From the NCBI RefSeq assembly GCF_046159715.1, contig NZ_JBJXCT010000003.1, forward strand, positions 62,001-126,000: a stretch of DNA of 64,000 nucleotides, written 5' to 3'. Shown one piece after another: positions 55,186-63,457 of the stretch. Numbering within the stretch: position 1 is the stretch's first letter; each line of letters begins with the position of its first letter. Both the position numbers and the translations under genes were made by a program. Source of the DNA: Pampinifervens sp037481935 (GTDB lineage: Bacteria; Aquificota; Aquificia; Aquificales; Aquificaceae). The notes under the pieces are model-generated. The model did not search any database. It worked only from the letters and a program-made list of their open reading frames with translations, and was not told the DNA's origin.

Positions 55186-56162
55186 TCAGAATAAATATAG
55201 GACTTTTCCCAATCAAGGGCGGTCTTTATTATATATGGGAGGTCTTCGTATTTTGGCTTCCAGCCGAGCCTTTCCCTTATCTTTGTGCTGTCTGCCACTA
55301 GAGCTGGAGGGTCTCCCTCACGCCTTGGTGCATACCTTACCTCAAAGTCCACCCCCGAAACCTCCCTTACCCTGTTTATCACCTCCAGCACCGAGTATCC
55401 TCTGCCGTAACCCACGTTGAAGATGTCTGGCTTTCCACCCTCCTGCAGATAACTGAGGGCATCGAGGTGTGCCTCACAGAGGTCCATAACGTGCACAAAG
55501 TCCCTTATGCATGTCCCGTCTGTTGTGGGATAATCGGTGCCAAAGACCTCAAGGTAGGGTATCTGACCGGTTGCCACTTTTACAGCCCTCAGTATGAGAT
55601 GGGTGGGCTCCTTGCTTACCTGACCTATCTTTCCCTCAGGGTCTGCTCCTGCCACGTTAAAGTATCTGAGAATAACATACTTCAGCCCTGTGGCATGAGA
55701 AAAGTCTCTTATTGCTTGCTCTGCAAAGAGCTTGCTCCATCCGTAGGGGTTTATGGGAACTGTGGGGTCTTCCTCTCTTACGGGTATTCTTTCCGGAATT
55801 CCGTAGACGGCGGCGGTTGAAGAAAAGACGAGATACTCAGTCCCTGCCCTCCGCATAGCCTGAAGGAGGTTTACCGTGCCCATAAGGTTGTTCTCGTAAT
55901 AATGGAGAGGTTTCCTTACGCTTTCTGGCACCTTTACCTTTGCGGCAAAGTGTATGACCGCTTCTGGTCTGAAATCAAGCAAGACCTCTTCAAGGGCTTT
56001 GTAGTTCAGAAGGTCCACCACCCTGAGGTCCCCATACAACACTGCCCACGGGTTTCCCTCAGAGAGGTTATCCACTGTAAGAACCTCGTAACCCCTTTCC
56101 CCGAGAAGCTTTACCATGTGTGAGCCTATGTATCCGGCTCCCCCCGTTACGAGTATTCTCAT
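55182..56162 (-). CDS. galE: UDP-glucose 4-epimerase
   Basis: GalE interconverts UDP-glucose and UDP-galactose for envelope polysaccharides. The 326-aa SDR has the motif VTGGAGYIGSHMVKLL, FSSTAAVYGIPE and the catalytic Tyr-x3-Lys as NPYGWSKLFAEQ. GTCIRDFVHVMDLCEAHL is typical. An extended -10 box (TGATAGAAT, with TAGAAT at 56171-56176) lies 8 bp before the ATG and uses the stop codon of the upstream gene. Confidence 0.93.
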   Translation of the reverse strand: MRILVTGGAGYIGSHMVKLLGERGYEVLTVDNLSEGNPWAVLYGDLRVVDLLNYKALEEVLLDFRPEAVIHFAAKVKVPESVRKPLHYYENNLMGTVNLLQAMRRAGTEYLVFSSTAAVYGIPERIPVREEDPTVPINPYGWSKLFAEQAIRDFSHATGLKYVILRYFNVAGADPEGKIGQVSKEPTHLILRAVKVATGQIPYLEVFGTDYPTTDGTCIRDFVHVMDLCEAHLDALSYLQEGGKPDIFNVGYGRGYSVLEVINRVREVSGVDFEVRYAPRREGDPPALVADSTKIRERLGWKPKYEDLPYIIKTALDWEKSYIYSE

Positions 56163-56176
56163 GCTCTTCTATTCTA

Positions 56177-57367
56177 TCATCCCTGAAGGTTCTCCGCAAG
56201 GTAGTCCGCAAGGTGCATAACTTCCTGACCCGTGCAGTGTTTTTTGACCCCGTCCTTGAGGTTAAGCACGCAGCCAGGGCATGTGGTGAGCACCACCTGA
56301 GCCTGAGTTTTCTGAAGGTCTTCTATCTTTTCCCTCTGTATCTGGTCGGACATTTTGGGGTTTGTAATGGAGAAGAGACCTGCAAAGCCACAGCAGGATT
56401 TGTCCTTTTCAGCTTTCCTCACCTCGTCACCTTCAACCCTCTCCATAACTCCATAGAAAACCTTATCGTTTACCTTCATGGCGCTGTATGAATGGCAGGG
56501 CACATGAAAGGTCAGCCTCTTTCCTGAGCCTCTAAACCTCAAGGGACTTTTGAAGACGATTTCCGCAAAGTCATACACTGGCTTGTCTAACTTATAGTCC
56601 TCCTGCAGGGCTCCCCCGCACGTAGGGCATGCAACCACCACTGCGTCGAAGTCATATTTCCCCATCTCTTTCAAGTTATGGTCTCTCAACCTTTCAAAGG
56701 CTTGAAGGTTTCCCGAGTAGTAGTGTGGAGCACCACAGCACTTTATATCCTCTGGCACCACCACCGTATAGCCTGCCCTGTTCATGAGCTTTATCACATT
56801 TTCCCCGGTCTTTCCGTAGAAAGCATCTATCATACAGCCGGTGAAAAATAAGAGCTTTCCCTTCTCCTCCTGAGCCTCAAAGACCTTGCCCCTCAGTCCA
56901 AAAGCCCTGGCTGTGGGCTTTGGCATAAACTTCACTGCACCGGTGGGAAAGGGGGTTTTTATCTCCGAGGGCAACGGACTCAGGAGCTTTCCGGCGAGCT
57001 TTATAGCCTTTCTGCCAAAACCAGACTGCATGAGTTCAAGGGATTTTAGACCAAGAGACTTCACCACTCCCTGCCCGAGGCTTTCTCTTTGCATGTCCCT
57101 CGCTTTTACCATTATCTCTTTGTATTCCACGTTGTTGGGACATATCCACTCACACCTTCTGCACATGGCACACTGGTCCCACTGCCTTGCCACCTCCTCA
57201 GATAGGGGCAATTCTCCTTTTACCACCATCTCTGCCAGGGCAAGCCTTCCACGGGCAAAGCCTGCCTCTTCCTGCACATAGGGATAGGTGGGGCAGACAG
57301 ACTTGCATAGTCCACACTTTACGCACTTCTGAGCAAGGTCTAGAGGAAGCTCTATAAACTTTTCCAT
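56177..57367 (-). CDS. Fe-S oxidoreductase, GlcF/GlpC-like
   Basis: This 396-aa protein has two N-terminal [4Fe-4S] motifs (CVKCGLCKSVCPTYP and CAMCRRCEWICPN). Two CCG domains follow (IKCCGAPHYYSG and KSCCGFAGLFSI), the HdrB/GlpC type. It resembles the iron-sulfur subunit of glycolate or glycerol-3-phosphate oxidases (GlcF, GlpC). The flavin partner is not in this window, so the substrate is open. It heads a seven-gene operon down to rseP. Confidence 0.82.
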   Translation of the reverse strand: MEKFIELPLDLAQKCVKCGLCKSVCPTYPYVQEEAGFARGRLALAEMVVKGELPLSEEVARQWDQCAMCRRCEWICPNNVEYKEIMVKARDMQRESLGQGVVKSLGLKSLELMQSGFGRKAIKLAGKLLSPLPSEIKTPFPTGAVKFMPKPTARAFGLRGKVFEAQEEKGKLLFFTGCMIDAFYGKTGENVIKLMNRAGYTVVVPEDIKCCGAPHYYSGNLQAFERLRDHNLKEMGKYDFDAVVVACPTCGGALQEDYKLDKPVYDFAEIVFKSPLRFRGSGKRLTFHVPCHSYSAMKVNDKVFYGVMERVEGDEVRKAEKDKSCCGFAGLFSITNPKMSDQIQREKIEDLQKTQAQVVLTTCPGCVLNLKDGVKKHCTGQEVMHLADYLAENLQG

Positions 57368-57420
57368 AGTCTATGTAAATATATGGCTCTCAGTGCACGT
57401 TGAATTGACTAAAAGCAGGT

Positions 57421-57426
57421 TATAAT
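57421..57426 (+). promoter_or_regulatory. -10 box of tRNA-Leu (TAG)-tig
   Basis: TATAAT lies 13 bp before the tRNA. TTGAAT 15 bp upstream (57400-57405) is a possible but short-spaced -35. Confidence 0.5.
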
Positions 57427-57439
57427 TTTGTATTTCTGA

Positions 57440-57525
57440 GCGGGTGTGGCGGAACTGGCAGACGCGCAGGACTTAGGATCCTGTGGGCATAGCCCGTGAG
57501 GGTTCAACTCCCTCCACCCGCACCA
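57440..57525 (+). tRNA. tRNA-Leu (TAG anticodon)
   Basis: This class II tRNA pairs GCGGGTG with CACCCGC and has discriminator A. The anticodon stem CAGGA/TCCTG encloses CTTAGGA, with TAG at 57474-57476. The next bases are CCA (57523-57525), so CCA is encoded here, unlike the other four tRNAs. Trigger factor starts 16 bp later. Confidence 0.95.
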
Positions 57526-57541
57526 AAAGCAGGAGGTTTGT

Positions 57542-58837
57542 ATGAAGGTAAGCGTAGAAGACAGACAGGGACTTTTTAAAGCCCTTAAGGTTGAGGTAGA
57601 GGGCGATGTGGTCAGGTCTGCTCTGGATGAGGTTTACAACTACCTCAGGCAGAATGCGGAGGTGGAAGGCTTCAGGAAAGGCAAAGCCCCCCTCTGGGTA
57701 ATAAAAGCCAAGTTCAGGGACTTCATACAGGAAGAGGTGGGCAAGAAAGTGGCAAACGCAACGCTGGCAGGTGCCATACAGGAAAGTGGTTTGAGGCCAG
57801 TTGCTGACATATACCTTGAGAAGGTTCAGCTGGAAGAGCCTTCCCAGAAACTCAGCTACAGTGTGTCCTTTGAAGTCCCTCCGGAGTTTGAGCTCCAGAA
57901 CTTAGAAGGTCTTGAGGTTGAGATAAGGAAGGTTGAGTTCAGCGACGAGCTGGTAAGGAAGAGGATAGAGGAGATAAGGGAGGAGCATGCGGTCTGGGAG
58001 CCTGTGGAGAGGGAAGTGAGAGAAGGCGACCTTGCAGTTGTGGACTACAGGGTTGAGGAAACTGAGAGTGGTGAGACCACAGAGGGAGAGACCTCTGGGG
58101 TAATAGGAACAAAGACCTTCAGAGAAGAGATAGAAAGAGAGCTTATTGGAAAGAGGGAGGGAGACAGCTTTGTGCTTCATGACCTTACCCTTTATGATAC
58201 GGAGGGCAAGCCTGCAGGAAAGGCAAAGGTTGAGATAACCCTCAAGAGCGTAAAGGAAAAGGTGCTTCCAGAGCTCAGCAACGACTTTGCAAAGGAGCTG
58301 GGGCTTGGTCAAACATGGGCAGAGGCAGAAGAGAAGATAAGGGAAGAGGTAAGGTCAGGACTTGAAAACCTGAGGAAGGCCATGATAGCGGATGCAGTGG
58401 CAATAAAGCTGGTTCAGATGCATGAGTTTGACATCCCTCAGACCCTTCTGCAGAGGGAACTTTCACACCTTGTGGAGAGAAGGGTCAGGGAACTTTCCCA
58501 GTGGGGCATAGACCCCAAATATCTGGACTACAGGGCAATAGCTCAGGAGCTCACACCTCAGGCAGTCATGAGCATAAAGCTCAGATACATACTGGACAAA
58601 TATGCTCAGGAGAAAGGTATTCAGGTAAGTGCGGAAGAACTGCAGAAGAGGATAGAGGAGCTGGCAAAGGCTTACGAAAGGTCTGTTGAGGAGATGAGGG
58701 AATTTTTGCAGAGAGAAAACCTGCTACCTGTCCTCGAGGAGGACATAAAGAGGGAAAAGGCACTTGAAGATATAGTTTCAAAGGCTGTTGTGAAAGAAAT
58801 TGAAGAGAAAAAGGAGGAAAAGGATGAAAATACTTGA
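57542..58837 (+). CDS. tig: trigger factor
   Basis: Trigger factor is the ribosome-bound chaperone and prolyl isomerase. The 431-aa protein has the N-terminal ribosome motif GFRKGKAPLWVIKAKF, a middle FKBP-type domain (EGDLAVVDYRV) and a long helical C-domain. The tail is extremely Glu/Lys-rich. AGGAGG lies 6 bp upstream of the ATG. It may share a transcript with tRNA-Leu. Its 3' end overlaps clpP by 14 bp. Confidence 0.94.
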   Translation: MKVSVEDRQGLFKALKVEVEGDVVRSALDEVYNYLRQNAEVEGFRKGKAPLWVIKAKFRDFIQEEVGKKVANATLAGAIQESGLRPVADIYLEKVQLEEPSQKLSYSVSFEVPPEFELQNLEGLEVEIRKVEFSDELVRKRIEEIREEHAVWEPVEREVREGDLAVVDYRVEETESGETTEGETSGVIGTKTFREEIERELIGKREGDSFVLHDLTLYDTEGKPAGKAKVEITLKSVKEKVLPELSNDFAKELGLGQTWAEAEEKIREEVRSGLENLRKAMIADAVAIKLVQMHEFDIPQTLLQRELSHLVERRVRELSQWGIDPKYLDYRAIAQELTPQAVMSIKLRYILDKYAQEKGIQVSAEELQKRIEELAKAYERSVEEMREFLQRENLLPVLEEDIKREKALEDIVSKAVVKEIEEKKEEKDENT

Positions 58838-59420
58838 CCAGCTTGTTCCCATAGTTATTGAGCAAACCCCAAGAGGTGAAAGAGCCTACGACATATACTC
58901 AAGACTGCTTCAGGACAGGATAGTCCTGCTTGGCTTTCCCATTGATGACCACATAGCGAACCTCATAGTGGCGCAGCTCCTCTTTCTGGAGGCTCAGGAC
59001 CCTGACAAGGACATATATATGTATATAAATTCCCCGGGTGGCTCCGTTACTGCCGGCATGGCCATATACGACACCATGCAGTATATAAAGCCCGACGTGG
59101 TTACCATATGCCTTGGTCAGGCAGCCTCCATGGGTGCAGTTCTTCTTTCCGCAGGTGCAAAGGGCAAAAGGTATGCCCTGCCACACTCAAGAATCATGAT
59201 TCACCAGCCTCTGGGAGGTATAACAGGTCAGGCAACAGACATAATAATTCACGCGGAGGAGATAAAGAGGATAAAGCACATGCTGAATGAAATTCTTGCT
59301 AAGCACACAGGACAGCCCCTTGAAAAGATTGAAAGAGATGTGGAAAGGGATTATTTTATGTCTGCTCAGGAGGCTATGGAATACGGCATAGTGGACAGAG
59401 TCATAGAGAAGAGGAGCTGA
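58824..59420 (+). CDS. clpP: ATP-dependent Clp protease proteolytic subunit
   Basis: ClpP is the tetradecameric serine protease core. The 198-aa protein has LVPIVIEQTPRGERAYDIYS, the catalytic serine in CLGQAASMGAVLLSAG, the histidine in SRIMIHQPLGG and the aspartate in the ERDVERDYFMSAQEA region. ATG 58824 (MKILDQ) is chosen because GGAGG lies 5 bp upstream. tig-clpP-clpX is the common gene order. Confidence 0.96.
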   Translation: MKILDQLVPIVIEQTPRGERAYDIYSRLLQDRIVLLGFPIDDHIANLIVAQLLFLEAQDPDKDIYMYINSPGGSVTAGMAIYDTMQYIKPDVVTICLGQAASMGAVLLSAGAKGKRYALPHSRIMIHQPLGGITGQATDIIIHAEEIKRIKHMLNEILAKHTGQPLEKIERDVERDYFMSAQEAMEYGIVDRVIEKRS

Positions 59421-59421
59421 T

Positions 59422-60660
59422 ATGTCAAGAAAAAGGCAGGAAAATCACTGTTCCTTCTGTGGCAGGTCTCAGAGCGAGGTGCTTGTGCTCATTGCAGGAC
59501 CCAACGACACCTTCATATGCGACCGGTGCGTGGAGGTATGCAACAACATCATAAAAGACCAGAAAAAACAGCTCAGCTACAACCTTTCAAAAGAAATCCC
59601 TACCCCGGAGGAAATAAAAAGACAGCTTGACCAGTATGTGATAGGTCAGGAAAGGGCAAAGAAGGTATTATCTGTTGCAGTTTACAACCACTACAAGAGG
59701 ATAAGGGCAAAAGAACTGGGACTGAGCCTTGACGACGTGGAGGTAGAAAAGAGCAACATACTCCTGATAGGTCCCACAGGTTCTGGCAAGACCCTTCTGG
59801 CAAAAACCCTTGCAAAGATACTGGATGTGCCCTTTGCCATATCCGACGCAACCACTCTCACGGAAGCGGGTTATGTGGGAGAGGATGTGGAAAATGTGCT
59901 GGTAAGGCTTTTGCAGAACTGCGGGTATGATGTGAAGGCGGCGCAGAGGGGAATAATATACATTGACGAGATAGACAAGATTGCCAAGAAGGCTGGTATA
60001 AACCCCTCCATAACAAGAGATGTCTCCGGTGAAGGAGTTCAGCAAGCGCTCCTGAAGATTATTGAGGGGACAGTTTCTAATGTTCCACCCCAGGGAGGCA
60101 GGAAGCATCCTCATCAGGAGTTTATACAGATAGACACCACCGACATACTCTTCATATGCGGTGGAGCCTTCGTTGGGCTTGAAGACATAGTAAAGAGAAG
60201 GCTCGGAAAGTCAGTGGTTGGCTTTGAGGCTGAAATAAGAAAGTTTGAGAAGGGGGAAAACCCTCTTCACTTTGTGGAGGTGGACGACCTTATACACTAC
60301 GGGCTAATACCCGAGTTTGTGGGCAGGCTTCCAGTCATTGCAGTGCTGGATGAGCTAACAGAGGAGGAACTTATAAGGGTCCTTGTAGAGCCGAGAAATG
60401 CCCTTGTTAAACAGTACAAAAAACTTTTTGAGATGGAAGAGGTGGAGCTTGAGTTCACCGATGATGCCCTTGTGGAGATAGCAAGGGAGTCAATAAGAAG
60501 AAAAACGGGTGCAAGAGGTCTAAGAGCGATTATGGAGGAAATAATGCTGGATGTGATGTTTGAGATACCCTCCATGCGTGGCGTGAAAAAGGTTCTCGTA
60601 AACGCTGAGGTGGTAAAAAACAAGCTCAAACCCACCTACATAATGAGGGAGGCAGTCTGA
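59422..60660 (+). CDS. clpX: ATP-dependent Clp protease ATP-binding subunit ClpX
   Basis: ClpX unfolds substrates for ClpP. The 412-aa protein has an N-terminal zinc domain (HCSFCGRSQSEV and FICDRCVEVC), Walker A LIGPTGSGKTLLAKTLA, Walker B IIYIDEIDKIAKK, and the ClpP-binding loop region near VGFEAEIRK. It starts 1 bp after clpP. Confidence 0.96.
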   Translation: MSRKRQENHCSFCGRSQSEVLVLIAGPNDTFICDRCVEVCNNIIKDQKKQLSYNLSKEIPTPEEIKRQLDQYVIGQERAKKVLSVAVYNHYKRIRAKELGLSLDDVEVEKSNILLIGPTGSGKTLLAKTLAKILDVPFAISDATTLTEAGYVGEDVENVLVRLLQNCGYDVKAAQRGIIYIDEIDKIAKKAGINPSITRDVSGEGVQQALLKIIEGTVSNVPPQGGRKHPHQEFIQIDTTDILFICGGAFVGLEDIVKRRLGKSVVGFEAEIRKFEKGENPLHFVEVDDLIHYGLIPEFVGRLPVIAVLDELTEEELIRVLVEPRNALVKQYKKLFEMEEVELEFTDDALVEIARESIRRKTGARGLRAIMEEIMLDVMFEIPSMRGVKKVLVNAEVVKNKLKPTYIMREAV

Positions 60661-60692
60661 GTCTATGCTATCATTTTTAAAGGAGGTAAAGA

Positions 60693-61178
60693 ATGAAGAA
60701 ATCGCTGATTATGTTCCTTTTTGTTTCCACACTTGGCTTTGCCCAGCAGAAGTTCGCCTGCGTAGACCCTAACAGAATACTCTCCGAATCTCAGCTGGTA
60801 AAAGGCAAAGAAACCCAGCTAAGAACAAAGGCGGAAGAGTATCAGAAGCAACTGGACCAGATTAACAAGAGGCTTGAAGAGCTCAGAAAACAGATAGAAA
60901 GCAAGGGAATTGCCCAGAACGTCAGGGAACAGAGGATAAGAGAATATCAGAAGGCAGAGGCAGAGGGTATGGAGCTCCAGCAGAAGGCTCAGAGGGAGCT
61001 TTCAGAAATTAAGGGGAAGATGGAAGAAGAAATAATATCCAGAGTGAGGAGTATATCAGAGGACATAGCCAAAAGGCAAGGCTTCACAGGGATTCTAGAC
61101 TGCTCAGCCTTCGTATACAGGTCTGCGGAGATAGACATAACGGCGGAGGTCATCCAGAGGCTTGACCAGCAAAAATGA
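60693..61178 (+). CDS. skp: periplasmic chaperone, OmpH/Skp family
   Basis: This 161-aa protein has a signal peptide (MKKSLIMFLFVSTLGFAQ), then FACVDPNRILSES and a long charged coiled coil (about residues 40-125), ending in a beta segment. Skp trimers hold outer-membrane proteins in the periplasm. AGGAGG precedes the ATG. The stop overlaps lpxD by 4 bp, the usual skp-lpxD pairing. Confidence 0.9.
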   Translation: MKKSLIMFLFVSTLGFAQQKFACVDPNRILSESQLVKGKETQLRTKAEEYQKQLDQINKRLEELRKQIESKGIAQNVREQRIREYQKAEAEGMELQQKAQRELSEIKGKMEEEIISRVRSISEDIAKRQGFTGILDCSAFVYRSAEIDITAEVIQRLDQQK

Positions 61179-62173
61179 AGCTCTCTGAGGTTGCTGAGCT
61201 CTTGCAGGGGAAGCTGTATGGAGACCCAGACTTTGAAGTAGAAGGCCTCTCTTCTGTGGAAAACCCGAGGGAAGGCACCGTAGTTTTCTGTCAGGAAAAA
61301 GAGCAGGTGGAAAAACTAAAGGGTCTGAGAGTTGTGCTGGTGGTCTCTGAAGAGGTAGATTTCCCCAATTACATCAGGGTAGGAGCGGTAAGACTTGCCC
61401 TTGCCAGGTTCCTGTCCTATGCGTATCCAGAGAAGCATCCCTCTGGCATATCTGAAAAGGCCCATATTGAAGAAGGCGTTCGCATTGGGAAAGATGTCTA
61501 TGTGGGTCCTTTTGTCTATCTTGGAAAGGGTGCAGTTCTTGATGATGGCGTGAAGGTATATCCCTTCTGCTATATAGGTGAGGGTGTGAGAATAGGAAAG
61601 AACAGCGTTCTTTTCAGCGGTGTTCATGTCTATCCCGGTTGCGTGATTGGTGAAGGGGTAAAAATTCACAGCGGTTCTGTGATAGGGGCGGATGGCTTTG
61701 GCTACTACGTGGGTCCAGAGGGGATACTCAAACTAAACCACATTGGGAAGGTGGTCATAGAGGACCATGTGGAGATAGGAGCCAACACATGCATAGACAG
61801 AGCCTTAATAGACCAGACCTTAATAGGGAGCGGCACAAAAATAGACAACCTTGTTCAGATAGGTCACAACTGCAGGATAGGTGCGGGGAACATAATTGTA
61901 TCTCAGGTGGGTCTGTCTGGTAGCGTCAAGACGGGTAGGGGGGTAGTTCTGGCTGGACAGGTGGGTGTCGCAGACCATGTGGAAATAGGCGATGGGGCAG
62001 TTGTCTCTGCAAAGGCAGGCGTCTCAAAAAGCCTTGAAGGCGGAAAGGTTTATGGAGGAGCCATTCCGGCTATGGAGTGGTCAAAGTGGAAGAGGCTTTA
62101 TGCATATATTTTAAAACTGCCTGAGCTTTTTAAGGAGAGAAGGCATGAGGATAAGAATAGCCCACAGTCCTGA
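61175..62173 (+). CDS. lpxD: UDP-3-O-(3-hydroxyacyl)glucosamine N-acyltransferase
   Basis: LpxD adds the N-linked acyl chain in lipid A synthesis. The 332-aa protein has the N-terminal uridine-binding domain and a left-handed beta helix of hexapeptide repeats (residues about 95-290). The catalytic histidine lies in LNHIGKVVIEDHVEIGANTC, and another in VQIGHNCRIG. It indicates a true lipopolysaccharide outer membrane. The 3' end overlaps mqnD by 29 bp. Confidence 0.95.
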   Translation: MKLSEVAELLQGKLYGDPDFEVEGLSSVENPREGTVVFCQEKEQVEKLKGLRVVLVVSEEVDFPNYIRVGAVRLALARFLSYAYPEKHPSGISEKAHIEEGVRIGKDVYVGPFVYLGKGAVLDDGVKVYPFCYIGEGVRIGKNSVLFSGVHVYPGCVIGEGVKIHSGSVIGADGFGYYVGPEGILKLNHIGKVVIEDHVEIGANTCIDRALIDQTLIGSGTKIDNLVQIGHNCRIGAGNIIVSQVGLSGSVKTGRGVVLAGQVGVADHVEIGDGAVVSAKAGVSKSLEGGKVYGGAIPAMEWSKWKRLYAYILKLPELFKERRHEDKNSPQS

Positions 62174-62987
62174 CTCGGACGATGCCTTTATGTTTTACGC
62201 ACTCACCACGGGCAAGGTAGACACAGAAGGTCTCCAGATTGAGCATGTGCTTGCGGATATTGAGACACTCAACAGAGAAGCTCTGAAGGGCACTTACGAG
62301 GTGTCGGCACTTTCCTTTCATGCCTACCCCTATGTGGCAGAGAATTATCTCGTGCTTCCCAGTGGTGGAAGCGTTGGAGAGGGATATGGTCCAATCGTAG
62401 TATCTGTGAGAGATTTGGAGAGTCTTAAAGGTAAAAGGGTAGCAATTCCGGGTAAACTCACCACCGCATACCTTGTTCTGAAGCTTTACGAGCCGGACTT
62501 TGAAGAGATTGTGCTCCCCTTTGACAGGGTGCTGGATGCGGTTGCAGAGGGTAGGGTTGACGCCGGGCTGGTAATTCACGAAGGGCAACTCAGCTACAGG
62601 GACAGAGGGCTCAAAAAGCTCCTTGACCTTGGCCAGTGGTGGATGGAAAAAACCGGGCTTCCCCTTCCCTTAGGGTGCAACGTTATAAGAAAAGACCTGG
62701 GCATGGAAGTGATAAAAAAGATGGAGAGACTCATGAAAAAGAGCATAGAATATGCCCTTGAAAATAGGGGTGAAGCCCTCAGCTTTGCCAGAGAGTATGC
62801 CAGAGAGATAAAAGAGGACACGGCAAGAACTGAGAGGTTCGTGAGTATGTATGTAAACCAGCGAACTCTGGATTATGGAGAAGATGGCAGGCGAGCGGTA
62901 AGGCTTCTGCTACAGATGGGTATTGAAAGAGGTATAATTGAAGCTAAAATGCCACAGGTAATCTTTAGCGATGAGGTGATAGACTAA
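62145..62987 (+). CDS. mqnD: 1,4-dihydroxy-6-naphthoate synthase
   Basis: MqnD acts in the futalosine route to menaquinone. The 280-aa protein begins RIRIAHSPDSDDAFMFYAL, has VSALSFHAYPYVAENYLVLPSGGS and VIHEGQLSYRDRGL, and fits the periplasmic-binding-protein-like fold of MqnA/MqnD. It shows that respiration uses a menaquinone-type quinone. Its ATG has a GGAGAGAAGG site within lpxD, and it overlaps nuoE by 1 bp (TAATG). Confidence 0.93.
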   Translation: MRIRIAHSPDSDDAFMFYALTTGKVDTEGLQIEHVLADIETLNREALKGTYEVSALSFHAYPYVAENYLVLPSGGSVGEGYGPIVVSVRDLESLKGKRVAIPGKLTTAYLVLKLYEPDFEEIVLPFDRVLDAVAEGRVDAGLVIHEGQLSYRDRGLKKLLDLGQWWMEKTGLPLPLGCNVIRKDLGMEVIKKMERLMKKSIEYALENRGEALSFAREYAREIKEDTARTERFVSMYVNQRTLDYGEDGRRAVRLLLQMGIERGIIEAKMPQVIFSDEVID

Positions 62988-63457
62988 TGGGTGTCTTACC
63001 TGAGGAGTTAATGCAGAAGTTGAGAGAGCATGCAGACTACTTCCCAAGAAAGGAGCAGGCTGTTCTTATCTGTCTTCACGAAGTTCAGGACCACTACGGA
63101 CACATCCCCTTCTTTGCTCTCGAGGAGGTGGCAAGGCTCTTAGAAGTTCCGCTGAATCATGTGGAAAACGTGGTCTCTTTTTATGACATGTTTGACAGGG
63201 GAGAGCCTGCCAGACACAGGATAAGGGTATGCGTAAGCGTTGTCTGCAACCTTATGGACTCAAAAAAAGTGCTCGGAGCCATAAATGAACTCCTAGGTAT
63301 ATCACCCGGCGAGGTAACCAAAGACGGAAGGTTCAAATTAATAGGTGTGCAGTGTATAGGTGCATGCTCGGAAGCACCGTGTTTTATGGTGGACGAAGAC
63401 ACCTACAAGTTTGAATCAAAGGAGAAGCTCCATGAGGTCCTATCCCGTTACACCTGA
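62987..63457 (+). CDS. nuoE: NADH-quinone oxidoreductase subunit E
   Basis: NuoE holds the N1a [2Fe-2S] cluster of complex I. The 156-aa protein has the four ligand cysteines: CVSVVC in the first pair and CIGAC in the second. The N-terminal HEVQDHYGHIPFFALEEVA is standard. It overlaps nuoF by 26 bp. Since the downstream gene is nuoF, this pair could also belong to a NADH module of another complex such as a hydrogenase. Confidence 0.93.
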   Translation: MGVLPEELMQKLREHADYFPRKEQAVLICLHEVQDHYGHIPFFALEEVARLLEVPLNHVENVVSFYDMFDRGEPARHRIRVCVSVVCNLMDSKKVLGAINELLGISPGEVTKDGRFKLIGVQCIGACSEAPCFMVDEDTYKFESKEKLHEVLSRYT

